Source of the DNA: Methanocalculus sp. MSAO_Arc2
Lineage (GTDB): Archaea > Halobacteriota > Methanomicrobia > Methanomicrobiales > Methanocorpusculaceae
Reading direction: 5' to 3'
DNA length: 5,831 bases
Assembly (NCBI GenBank): GCA_003838065.1
Contig: QZAC01000204.1
Location: 1 to 5,831 of the forward strand
Shown: in pieces, positions 1-5,831 of the stretch
Position numbering within the stretch: position 1 is the first letter of the stretch
How the letters are laid out: each line of letters opens with the position of its first letter
Program-made: the position numbers and the translations under genes
The notes under the pieces: model-generated
Database searches by the model: none
Seen by the model: the letters and a program-made list of their open reading frames with translations, nothing else
Told to the model about the DNA's origin: nothing

Positions 1-2534
1 ATGGTGATGCCTGATGCATGTGCAATTCCTGCCGGATGGACCCGGATAAAGTCTTTGGGAGACGTAATCCCGGCTGACTGGTATTTCCCAAGAGATGCAG
101 CAGGGATGCCAATTTCGCGCAGAAGCCGGGCATCACTCTCTCGCTTTGCTTCAATTGCGATCTCCTCTGCTTCGGCTGCGGTAAGTCCGGCCCGTGTAAG
201 GAGTTGTGAACTTGCATTCCCGAGTGCAGAAATATCATCAATGCCTGCATCATGAAGCGCCTTTGCAATCTTTGCCGGGCTTCGTCCCTTCCTGGGGGTG
301 ATGTGGTCACGGACAAACTTCTTCATCTCGGTCCTTCGCCTGAGCGTTGCCACCACCTCCCCGGCGCTGGTGATCAGGGATTCGGCAGTATTCTGGGTGA
401 TCCCAAGCAATGAAGAGAGCTCTTCGGGCGTCTTCTGGGTAATATCGGTGATCGAGTAGAGGTGGTGTGCATGGAGCGCCTGGATCATCTTCCCATTACA
501 TTCAGGGATCATGGAGAGCGCTTCTGTATTTGATTGAATATGGGAACAGAGGGGACAGCCGATATCCCAGGGTCGTGCTCCTTTTCTCACAAGCCTCACA
601 TGAAAAAGAGAATGTTCAGGGCAGACATCGTTGGTTTTCACCGCACCTCCCCAGGTGCCCGGGGGCAGGCTGATGTTAAAGGTGCAGTCCGGGTAGTGCA
701 TACACCCGATGAACTGGGAGGTACCCCTCCTGCGGATCCGGAGTGAATGACCGCAGACCGGACAAGGTCCGATGATCGACTCCTCTACCGTCATCTCCAT
801 GATGTCCTCTCCGATCAGCGATTCGTTCTCTTCAAGCTGATTGAAGACGCAATTGAGCATATTCCGGGACTCGTCCAGAACTTCACCGGACTGGCGTTTG
901 CCCACCTTGATCTGGTTCATATGCTCCTCAAGCTCCCGTGTCATATCGGGCATGGTGATGGTATCTGCATAGAGAGAAAGGGTATCAGTGACAGCCCGGC
1001 CGACCAGGGTGGGCCGAAGCGGGCTTCCTTCAACGTACTTTCGGGCGATCAGTTTCTGGATCACCTCGTGACGGGTGCTCTTTGTGCCAAGGCCAAGTTC
1101 TTCCATCCTCTGGATCAGGCGGCTCTGGGTATACCGTGCAGGAGGTTTTGTCTCTTTTTCGTCCAGGTGAACCGCATTGATCGGAAGGACCGACCCTTCA
1201 GCAAGCGGTGGAAGGATCAGCTCTTTTGCATCCGAATACGGGTATACTGTCCGGTACCCGGGGATTGCGAGCCTGCTGCCGGTTGTGGTGTAGGGCTCGC
1301 TGCCGGCAGTCAGGTTTACCTTCTGGGTCTTCCATTTTGCATCCGGAGAGAGTGTCGCAAAGAACCTCCTGACGATAAACTCATAGAGCTTCCATGCAGA
1401 TTCCCCGATCTCTTCAGGGCTCCCATAGCTGGTGGGATGAATGGGGGGGTGATCGGTTGTCTCCTTCTTGCCACGGGTTGGTTGTGGGCGCATATTGGCA
1501 GACACCCATTTCCCATCAGCTGCAAAGACCCCCTTTGAGAGGGTGTTTACGATACTTTTGAGGTTGAGGCTTGCGGGATAGACGGTGTTGTCTGTCCGGG
1601 GATAGGAGATGTATCCGTTCATATAGAGATCTTCAGCAATCCGCATCGATTGTGCTGCAGAATATCCCAGGCGGCCTGCAGAAACGATCAGAGTCGTTGT
1701 ATCCAGCGGGGAGGGGGCACGATCATTCTTCTCGCCCTCGATGACGTCTGTGACGGTAAGAGGAGGTACTGACCCCCTGACCGCTGCCTCCGCCTCATCT
1801 TTCTCCCGGAACCTCCCGTGCGTATGCCGGGCTTCTATCAGCGTAGAATCTTTCTCTGTATCGAGCCTGACCGTCCAGTACGTCTCGGGCACAAACGCTT
1901 CGATCTCTCGTTCACGCTCAACAATCATTGCAAGGGTCGGGCTCTGCACACGGCCCACAGAGAGGATATTGCCTCCCCCCCGTTTTGCCGCGATCGAGAT
2001 GAACCGTGTGAGGGAGGCGCCCCAGACAAGATCGACGACCTGGCGGGTCTCTCCGGCAGCTGCAAGGTGAAAGTCAAGAGACCTGGTTTCTGCAAAGGCA
2101 CGGGTGATCTCCTCCTGCGTGATTGCAGAGAAGCGGGCACGGTCGATTGGGACATCCCGGTTGACAGCCCGCACAAGTTCGTAGGCCTCTTTTCCGATAA
2201 GTTCACCTTCAGTATCATAGTCGGTTGCAATGGTTACACGATCGGCTTTCCTGGCAAGCTTCTGGAGGGTAGAGACGATCTTTTTTTCAGTCGGCCGCTT
2301 GATGGTGCCCGCATGAATCAGGCTCCGTGGCGGATGGGTGGCGCTCCGCCAGTTATCATAACCAGGCTCAAAATCCACCTCAACGACATGGCCCCGAAGC
2401 CCGATCACCCGGGTGTCTCCATATTCATAGATCGTTGCGGACCCATCCTTTTTTGTAGAGACCCTGGCTTTTCCGGCACGTATCTCTGCGATCCTCCGTG
2501 CGGCAATGTTCTTCTCTGCAATGATCAGGTGCAC
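1..2534 (-). CDS. topA: DNA topoisomerase I, type IA (C-terminus outside window)
   Basis: This enzyme relaxes negatively supercoiled DNA by cutting one strand through a 5'-phosphotyrosine link. The frame is open for 844 codons without a stop and runs off the left edge. The toprim domain has Glu7 in LIIAEKNIAA and the metal-binding DxDxE in TDYDTEGELIG (Asp105, Asp107, Glu109). Later motifs are RQVVDLVWGASLTR (164-177), SVGRVQSPTLAMI (192-204), the active-site Tyr311 in GYISYPRTDN with Arg313, DHPPIHPT (361-368) and PPARYTQSRLIQRMEELGLG (464-483). A zinc ribbon follows with Cys591, Cys594, Cys611 and Cys617 (CPVC...CMHYPDC). A second Cys/His cluster is CPEH (638-641) with CPLC (660-663). From about residue 690 the sequence looks like three helix-hairpin-helix units. 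The start is GTG 2534, with GGAGGAGGG 5 nt upstream. It is an archaeal topoisomerase I and not reverse gyrase, because no helicase part precedes the toprim domain. Confidence 0.96.
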   Translation of the reverse strand, partial: MHLIIAEKNIAARRIAEIRAGKARVSTKKDGSATIYEYGDTRVIGLRGHVVEVDFEPGYDNWRSATHPPRSLIHAGTIKRPTEKKIVSTLQKLARKADRVTIATDYDTEGELIGKEAYELVRAVNRDVPIDRARFSAITQEEITRAFAETRSLDFHLAAAGETRQVVDLVWGASLTRFISIAAKRGGGNILSVGRVQSPTLAMIVEREREIEAFVPETYWTVRLDTEKDSTLIEARHTHGRFREKDEAEAAVRGSVPPLTVTDVIEGEKNDRAPSPLDTTTLIVSAGRLGYSAAQSMRIAEDLYMNGYISYPRTDNTVYPASLNLKSIVNTLSKGVFAADGKWVSANMRPQPTRGKKETTDHPPIHPTSYGSPEEIGESAWKLYEFIVRRFFATLSPDAKWKTQKVNLTAGSEPYTTTGSRLAIPGYRTVYPYSDAKELILPPLAEGSVLPINAVHLDEKETKPPARYTQSRLIQRMEELGLGTKSTRHEVIQKLIARKYVEGSPLRPTLVGRAVTDTLSLYADTITMPDMTRELEEHMNQIKVGKRQSGEVLDESRNMLNCVFNQLEENESLIGEDIMEMTVEESIIGPCPVCGHSLRIRRRGTSQFIGCMHYPDCTFNISLPPGTWGGAVKTNDVCPEHSLFHVRLVRKGARPWDIGCPLCSHIQSNTEALSMIPECNGKMIQALHAHHLYSITDITQKTPEELSSLLGITQNTAESLITSAGEVVATLRRRTEMKKFVRDHITPRKGRSPAKIAKALHDAGIDDISALGNASSQLLTRAGLTAAEAEEIAIEAKRESDARLLREIGIPAASLGKYQSAGITSPKDFIRVHPAGIAHASGIT

Positions 2535-2539
2535 AGACT

Positions 2540-2548
2540 CCCTCCTCC
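2540..2548 (-). promoter_or_regulatory. topA ribosome binding site, overlapping the gatB stop codon
   Basis: GGAGGAGGG on the minus strand begins with the final G of the gatB TAG stop and ends 5 nt before GTG 2534. This fixes the topA start at GTG, which no upstream ATG in frame competes with, and implies that ribosomes ending gatB help start topA. Confidence 0.7.
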
Positions 2549-3960
2549 TACTCCTGCAGGAGTGCTTCGATGATCCGGGCGATCTCTTTTGGATCTGCCC
2601 GTCCCCTGGTTGCTTTCATCACCTGGCCGACCAGGAAATTGATCGCACCGGCTTTACCGGCACGATAGTCAGCAACCGCTGCATCATGATCTGCAAGTAC
2701 AGATGCCACGATCTCCTGGAATGACTCTCCCTCTTCCTTTCCAAGACCCAGGCGTTCAATGATCGCAGCCGGCATCTCGGGGCTGGAGCCCTCCTTCACC
2801 TGGTTGAGGATGGTCCTGAGCACCGCAACACCTGAAGAATCGGTGATCCGTTCCTGCTTCAGCTCAAAAAGGAGTGCACGAAACAGGGGAATTGGAACCT
2901 CTGTAACCGGCATATCCCGGTAGTAGAGCTCTCCAAGCAGGACGTCCGCGGTCCATGGTGCAGCGATATCGGGCATGTCGCTTGCAATCTCCTCGAAGAA
3001 TTCAGCCAGCCTGATATCTCCAGTCAGCGTCCGGGCATGGTTTGCTGAGAGGCCGTACTCTTCCATGAACCGGTCCCGCCTGGCATCCGGGAGTTCAGGG
3101 AGCTCGATCGCATCAACCCACGAGCTGACCTGCAGAAGGGCCAGATCCGGGTCAGGGAAGTACCGGTAGTCATGTTCAAACTCTTTTGACCTGGCGGATG
3201 TTGTAACACCACGCGCCTCCTGGAAATGGCGGGTCTCCCTGGCGATTGGTGCATTCCTTCTGATCATTGCTCTCTGGCGTGTAATCTCGAACGTCAGCGC
3301 CTTTTCAACACCCTTATAGCTGGTAATATTTTTAACTTCAACCCGTTCATGCCCTTTGATCGAGATATTTGCATCGACCCGGAGCGAGCCTTCCCGATCA
3401 GAGTCATAGACGCCCAGGTACTCAAGTGTTGCCCGGAGTTTGTTTAAAAATCTCCGGGCCTCTTTTGGAGAGGTGAGTTCGGGTTCGGTGACAATCTCGA
3501 TTAGTGGGATGCCGGAGCGGTTGTAGTCGACCAGGGTGTAGCGGCCGCGATCCGGAGATCCCATGTGCACAAGCCTGCCCGGGTCTTCCTCCATATGGAT
3601 GCGGGTGAGGGTAATCCGCCGGGTCTTTCCCTCTTCAGACTCGATATCAACGTATCCGCCAACCGCAAGCGGCCTGTCATGCTGGGTGATCTGGTAGGCC
3701 TTTGCAAGATCAGGATAGAAGTAGTTCTTTCGGGCAAATTCAGATATCTCCGGCACTTCACAATGGAGCGCCTTTGCAACTCTGAGTGCATAGAGCACTG
3801 CCTGTCTGTTTATTGCCGGGAGCGAGCCTGGAAGACCCAGGCAGACCGGGCAGACATGGGTGTTTGGGCCATCGTCACGGTAGTCAGTGGAGCAGCCGCA
3901 GAAGAGTTTTGTCTGCGTATTCAGCTGGCAGTGGATCTCAAGGCCGATGATAACGGTCAT
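2548..3960 (-). CDS. gatB: Asp/Glu-tRNA amidotransferase subunit B
   Basis: GatB binds the mischarged tRNA, activates the Asp or Glu side chain with ATP and completes the amidation with ammonia from GatA. The product is 470 residues, full length for the family. The N-terminal catalytic domain begins GLEIHCQLNTQTKLFCGC and keeps a four-Cys zinc site (Cys21, Cys23, Cys37, Cys40; CGC...CPVC). It continues with ARKNYFYPDLAKAYQITQ (76-93), IHMEEDPGRLVH (121-132), the family signature VDYNRSGIPLIEIVTEP (144-160), GSLRVDANISI (191-201), VEVKNITSYKGVEKAL (207-222) and HDYRYFPDPDL (263-273). The C-terminal tRNA-binding tail (YqeY-like, about 320-470) ends with GKAGAINFLVGQVMKATRGRADP. This is GatB and not the GatDE-type GatE: it lacks the AspRS-like insertion and sits with gatA and gatC. 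The start ATG overlaps the gatA stop (ATGA) and has a strong RBS. The gene ends TAG, 13 nt before topA. Confidence 0.96.
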   Translation of the reverse strand: MTVIIGLEIHCQLNTQTKLFCGCSTDYRDDGPNTHVCPVCLGLPGSLPAINRQAVLYALRVAKALHCEVPEISEFARKNYFYPDLAKAYQITQHDRPLAVGGYVDIESEEGKTRRITLTRIHMEEDPGRLVHMGSPDRGRYTLVDYNRSGIPLIEIVTEPELTSPKEARRFLNKLRATLEYLGVYDSDREGSLRVDANISIKGHERVEVKNITSYKGVEKALTFEITRQRAMIRRNAPIARETRHFQEARGVTTSARSKEFEHDYRYFPDPDLALLQVSSWVDAIELPELPDARRDRFMEEYGLSANHARTLTGDIRLAEFFEEIASDMPDIAAPWTADVLLGELYYRDMPVTEVPIPLFRALLFELKQERITDSSGVAVLRTILNQVKEGSSPEMPAAIIERLGLGKEEGESFQEIVASVLADHDAAVADYRAGKAGAINFLVGQVMKATRGRADPKEIARIIEALLQE

Positions 3961-5255
3961 GCGGATCCCTCCTCAAAGGCGAGTGCGGCAGAGAGGATCT
4001 CATCCTCAGCACCATGCCTTCCCATCAGCTGAAGGCCGACCGGCAGACCGTCTGTTCTTCCGCAGGGAACCGAGATTGCGGGAATGCCAGAGAGGTTTGC
4101 CGGAACAGTCAGGATATCTGCAAGGTACATCGAGAGGGGGTCGGTTACCTGACCAAGAGGAAATGCAACAGTGGGCATGGTCGGCCCTGCGATCAGATCG
4201 ACTGTCTGGAAGATGCGGTCGATATCCGCACGCACCATCCGGCGTGCCTGTTGCGCCTTTGCATAGTATTTTCCCTTGTATCCGGCAGAGAGTGCAAACG
4301 TGCCGAGCAGGATCCGCCGCCGCACCTCTTCTGAGAAGCAGGACCTGCGGACTTCCGAGTATGCCTCATGCCATGGCCGTGAGAAGTCTGGTGCAGGGCC
4401 AAACCGGACACCATCATAGCGGCCAAGGTTCGAACTTGCCTCGGCCATCGAGATGACATAGTATGCGGCAAGTGCATACCGCATGCTCGGCATGGAGCAG
4501 GGGACGATCACAGCTCCGAGCCCCTGAAGCTGATCGATTGCTGCGGTCGCTACCGTTGCAACCTCTGCGCTGACCCCTTCGCCAAAGAACTCTTCAGGCA
4601 CCCCGATCTTCTTCCCCTTAATCTCAGGGGTGACGGGTGCTGGCGCCGGGAGGTTGCAGCTGGTTGCATCCCGTGGATCGTAGCCGGCGATCACCGAGTA
4701 CAGGAGCGCACAGTCCTCCACGCTCCTGGCCATGGGTCCGATCTGCTCAAAGGAGTTTGCATAGGCGATCAGCCCGTACCGGGATACCCGGCCATAGGTT
4801 GGTTTGAGGCCGACAATGCCGCAGAATGAGGCAGGGCACCGGACCGACCCGCCGGTGTCTGTACCAAGTGCCATCCTCACCATCCCGGACGCAACAGCGG
4901 CAGCAGACCCGCCCGACGATCCGCCCGGTGCACGGGTGGGGTCTGCCGGGTTCTTTGTGGGGCCAAAGGCGGAGTTTTCGGTGGTTGTACCCATCCCGAA
5001 CTCATCCATATTGGTCTTGCCGACGATCGCAGCACCGGCAGACGCAAGGAGGGTGATCACATGGGCATCATAGGGAGGGATGTACCCGGCAAGGATCTGT
5101 GAACCACAGGTCGTCTGGATACCGGCAGTTGAGATGTTGTCCTTGATACCAATGGTTATCCCGGAGAGCGGGCCATCGCCATAGGCAGCCTCCTTGCACC
5201 TGGTGATGAACGCATTGAATGGGTCAGGCAGGTCAAAGACAACGGTGTTTGCCAC
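3957..5255 (-). CDS. gatA: Asp/Glu-tRNA amidotransferase subunit A (amidase)
   Basis: GatA is the glutaminase subunit. It hydrolyses glutamine and sends the ammonia through the complex to GatB for amidation of the mischarged tRNA. It belongs to the amidase-signature family with a Ser-cisSer-Lys triad. By alignment to the S. aureus GatA triad (K79, S154, S178), the residues here are Lys38 in GIKDN, Ser113 in PGGSSGGSAAA and Ser137 in GTDTGGSVRCPA; the spacings agree exactly (75 and 24). Further family motifs are GLKPTYGRVSRYGL (149-162), AEASSNLGRYDGVRFG (271-286) and ADILTVPANLSGIPAISVPCG (379-399). The length of 432 residues is shorter than bacterial GatA (about 485), mainly because roughly 40 N-terminal residues are missing. 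The frame is closed immediately upstream by the gatC TGA, so GTG 5255 is the only reasonable start. Its end overlaps gatB as ATGA. Confidence 0.96.
   Translation of the reverse strand: MANTVVFDLPDPFNAFITRCKEAAYGDGPLSGITIGIKDNISTAGIQTTCGSQILAGYIPPYDAHVITLLASAGAAIVGKTNMDEFGMGTTTENSAFGPTKNPADPTRAPGGSSGGSAAAVASGMVRMALGTDTGGSVRCPASFCGIVGLKPTYGRVSRYGLIAYANSFEQIGPMARSVEDCALLYSVIAGYDPRDATSCNLPAPAPVTPEIKGKKIGVPEEFFGEGVSAEVATVATAAIDQLQGLGAVIVPCSMPSMRYALAAYYVISMAEASSNLGRYDGVRFGPAPDFSRPWHEAYSEVRRSCFSEEVRRRILLGTFALSAGYKGKYYAKAQQARRMVRADIDRIFQTVDLIAGPTMPTVAFPLGQVTDPLSMYLADILTVPANLSGIPAISVPCGRTDGLPVGLQLMGRHGAEDEILSAALAFEEGSA
3964..3974 (-). promoter_or_regulatory. gatB ribosome binding site
   Basis: GAGGAGGGATC on the minus strand is a strong Shine-Dalgarno site. 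Its GAGGAGG core lies 7 nt before the gatB ATG. It is embedded in the last gatA codons (Glu-Glu-Gly-Ser) and supports translation of gatB in its own right as well as by ATGA coupling. Confidence 0.7.
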
Positions 5256-5525
5256 TCAGATCACCCGTGGTGCCCGGATAAACCCGTCTTCGGGACTGGT
5301 CGAGTTTCTCAGGACCTCCTCCTGTGAAAGCGATGGGGCGACAGTATCCTCCCGGAAGACGTTATAGCGGTGATTGTCCCCTTGATCTCTTCCCCAAACC
5401 GCATCGAGTATATCGAAATATTCTAATATTGTATTGAACTGTTCGGTGAATCGTTCCAGTTCTGATGCATCGATTTCGATGTCAGCGATCGTTGCACTAT
5501 GCGCAACTTCATCTTTGGATACCAT
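5256..5525 (-). CDS. gatC: Asp/Glu-tRNA amidotransferase subunit C
   Basis: GatC is the small subunit of GatCAB. It wraps around the GatA-GatB interface and stabilises the complex that amidates Asp-tRNA(Asn) and/or Glu-tRNA(Gln). The product is 89 residues from ATG 5525, or 93 from the GTG at 5537, which is normal for the family at about 90-100. The N-terminal part VAHSATIADIEIDASELERF matches the usual 'V..iA.LA.l.l.eeEl..f' helix pair, followed by FNTILEYFDILDAV. The C-terminal part has FREDTVAPSLSQEEVLRNS and ends GFIRAPRVI, matching the usual 'REDe...sl..eevL.Nap...g.f.VP.vi'. The stretch between them (residues about 43-56, VWGRDQGDNHRYNV) lacks the common 'veP..hp' pattern, so this linker is divergent. 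The gene overlaps the upstream asparagine synthase-like gene by 17 nt, and its TGA directly touches the gatA start. Confidence 0.93.
   Translation of the reverse strand: MVSKDEVAHSATIADIEIDASELERFTEQFNTILEYFDILDAVWGRDQGDNHRYNVFREDTVAPSLSQEEVLRNSTSPEDGFIRAPRVI
5259..5265 (-). promoter_or_regulatory. gatA ribosome binding site
   Basis: GGTGATC on the minus strand complements the conserved 3' end of archaeal 16S rRNA (GAUCACCUCC). It lies within the last codons of gatC (CGG GTG ATC) and ends 3 nt before the GTG start of gatA, with the gatC TGA filling the gap. This supports the GTG at 5255 as the start. The spacing is short if counted from the end of the full heptamer. Confidence 0.55.
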
Positions 5526-5831
5526 CTTCTCCCCCACCTTCCTGCAAATAATTCATGTACCCTTGTACTGCCCTTTTAAAACCTCTTTCCCGTGCCAGAT
5601 GGCCAATGACCTTCCAGATACCGCTGCCATACTGCATGGCCTTCTTCTCATACCATGCGATATCCTCGGCAAGATCGAGAGAAGCAGCCAGACGAAGGGG
5701 GTGTTTTCGCACACCTGATCGGATCATATCCTGCACCGGCACTGCATCTGCGGCGCGCAGAACCCGCATATCAAGGTAGGGAAACGAGAGCCGGACACCA
5801 AAAAGCCCTGCTACTGCCTGGTCCCGCGCTA
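5509..5831 (-). CDS. Asparagine synthase-like protein, C-terminal part (5' end outside window)
   Basis: Only the last 106 residues are visible; the frame is open to the right edge, so the true start lies outside. The ATG at 5769 is internal, because the family-like sequence continues upstream of it (RDQAVAGLFGVRLSFPYLD). The visible part resembles the end of the asparagine synthase C-terminal (synthetase) domain. It has a 'GVRLSFPYLD' element comparable to 'GVEARVPFLD' of AsnB, then RKHPLRLAA, then KKAMQYGSGIWK, the Lys-rich segment near the end of archaeal AsnB-like proteins. The family activates aspartate with ATP and transfers ammonia to make asparagine, usually with glutamine as donor. 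The N-terminal glutaminase domain and the ATP-binding SGG(L/V)DS loop lie outside, so I cannot say whether this is a full AsnB or a synthetase-only relative. Its last 17 bases overlap gatC, which suggests translational coupling. The family call is fairly sure; the exact substrate is not. Confidence 0.8.
   Translation of the reverse strand, partial: ARDQAVAGLFGVRLSFPYLDMRVLRAADAVPVQDMIRSGVRKHPLRLAASLDLAEDIAWYEKKAMQYGSGIWKVIGHLARERGFKRAVQGYMNYLQEGGGEDGIQR
5529..5543 (-). promoter_or_regulatory. gatC ribosome binding site, decides the start
   Basis: On the minus strand the purine-rich run AGGAAGGTGGGGGAG lies just before the ATG at 5525. Its AGGTG core (5539-5535) matches the archaeal anti-Shine-Dalgarno and sits 9 nt from that ATG. 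The alternative GTG at 5537 lies inside this run and has only GGAA right next to it, too close to act as its own site. I therefore prefer ATG 5525. The site lies within the codons for the tail of the asparagine synthase-like gene. Confidence 0.6.

Noticed and set aside
1..255. Plus-strand frame beginning with ATG at base 1
   Set aside because: It is antisense to the C-terminal tail of topA; the Ser/Ala-rich product is typical of a shadow frame.
1442..1448. Runs of G (1442-1448) and C (1975-1980)
   Set aside because: They encode conserved topA residues (HPPI; the Gly run before NILSVGRVQ) and do not break the frame, so they are not evidence of a frameshift or a regulatory tract.
747..1538. 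Plus-strand open frame of 263 codons
   Set aside because: It lies entirely antisense to topA, whose minus-strand frame has clear motifs over the same bases (catalytic Tyr311, DHPPI, PPARYTQSRL). The translated product is rich in Cys, Arg and Pro and resembles no family I know.
1818..2573. Plus-strand open frame of 251 codons
   Set aside because: It is antisense to the toprim region of topA and the end of gatB. Long antisense frames are expected with this codon use, and the product shows no recognisable domain.
3565..4456. Overlapping plus-strand frames of 155, 189 and 106 codons across the gatA-gatB junction
   Set aside because: They are shadows of gatA and gatB, which are conserved over the whole stretch. 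None has a convincing ribosome binding site or a family-like sequence.
5405..5440. AT-rich stretch as a possible TATA box for gatA
   Set aside because: It is about 150 nt from the gatA start, lies inside gatC coding sequence, and shows no clear BRE plus TATA pair. Kept only as a low-interest finding, not as a promoter feature.
1..5831. Search for tRNA genes, CRISPR repeats, insertion sequences, terminators and riboswitches
   Set aside because: The window is coding on the minus strand almost end to end with at most 13 nt between genes. I saw no clover-leaf, repeat-spacer pattern, inverted terminal repeats or T-rich terminator outside coding sequence.

Overview
The window is a densely packed piece of a single minus-strand gene cluster from an archaeon, most likely a methanogen of the order Methanomicrobiales or a close relative. 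That placement is an inference from three things: the archaeal style of the GatB and topoisomerase I proteins, the archaeal Shine-Dalgarno sites (GGTGATC, GAGGAGG) and GTG starts, and the moderately GC-rich codon use. No rRNA, tRNA or other marker confirms it. I see no genes on the plus strand.

Read in the direction of transcription (high to low coordinates), the layout is as follows. The 3' end of an asparagine synthase-like gene runs in from beyond the right edge and ends at 5509. It is followed by gatC (5525-5256), gatA (5255-3957), gatB (3960-2548) and then topA (2534 to beyond the left edge). The asparagine synthase-like gene and gatC overlap by 17 nt. gatC and gatA abut with no spacer and share a reading frame, separated by one TGA. 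gatA and gatB overlap as ATGA. gatB and topA are 13 nt apart, with the topA ribosome binding site starting inside the gatB stop codon. There is no intergenic space for an ordinary promoter or terminator, so the five genes are probably co-transcribed.

The three gat genes encode the complete heterotrimeric tRNA-dependent amidotransferase GatCAB. In archaea this enzyme is generally credited with making Asn-tRNA(Asn) from Asp-tRNA(Asn), because Gln-tRNA(Gln) is made by GatDE. An asparagine synthase-like gene immediately upstream therefore puts two amide-forming activities side by side. The last gene is a type IA DNA topoisomerase I with intact toprim and active-site tyrosine motifs, zinc-binding Cys clusters, and a C-terminal tail that looks like three helix-hairpin-helix units. 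At least 844 codons are open and the gene runs off the left edge.

Most of the window is housekeeping sequence and I do not find a clear new system. The points most worth a second look are the single in-frame stop between gatC and gatA, the coupling of the asparagine synthase-like gene to gatCAB, and the HhH-like tail of topA.
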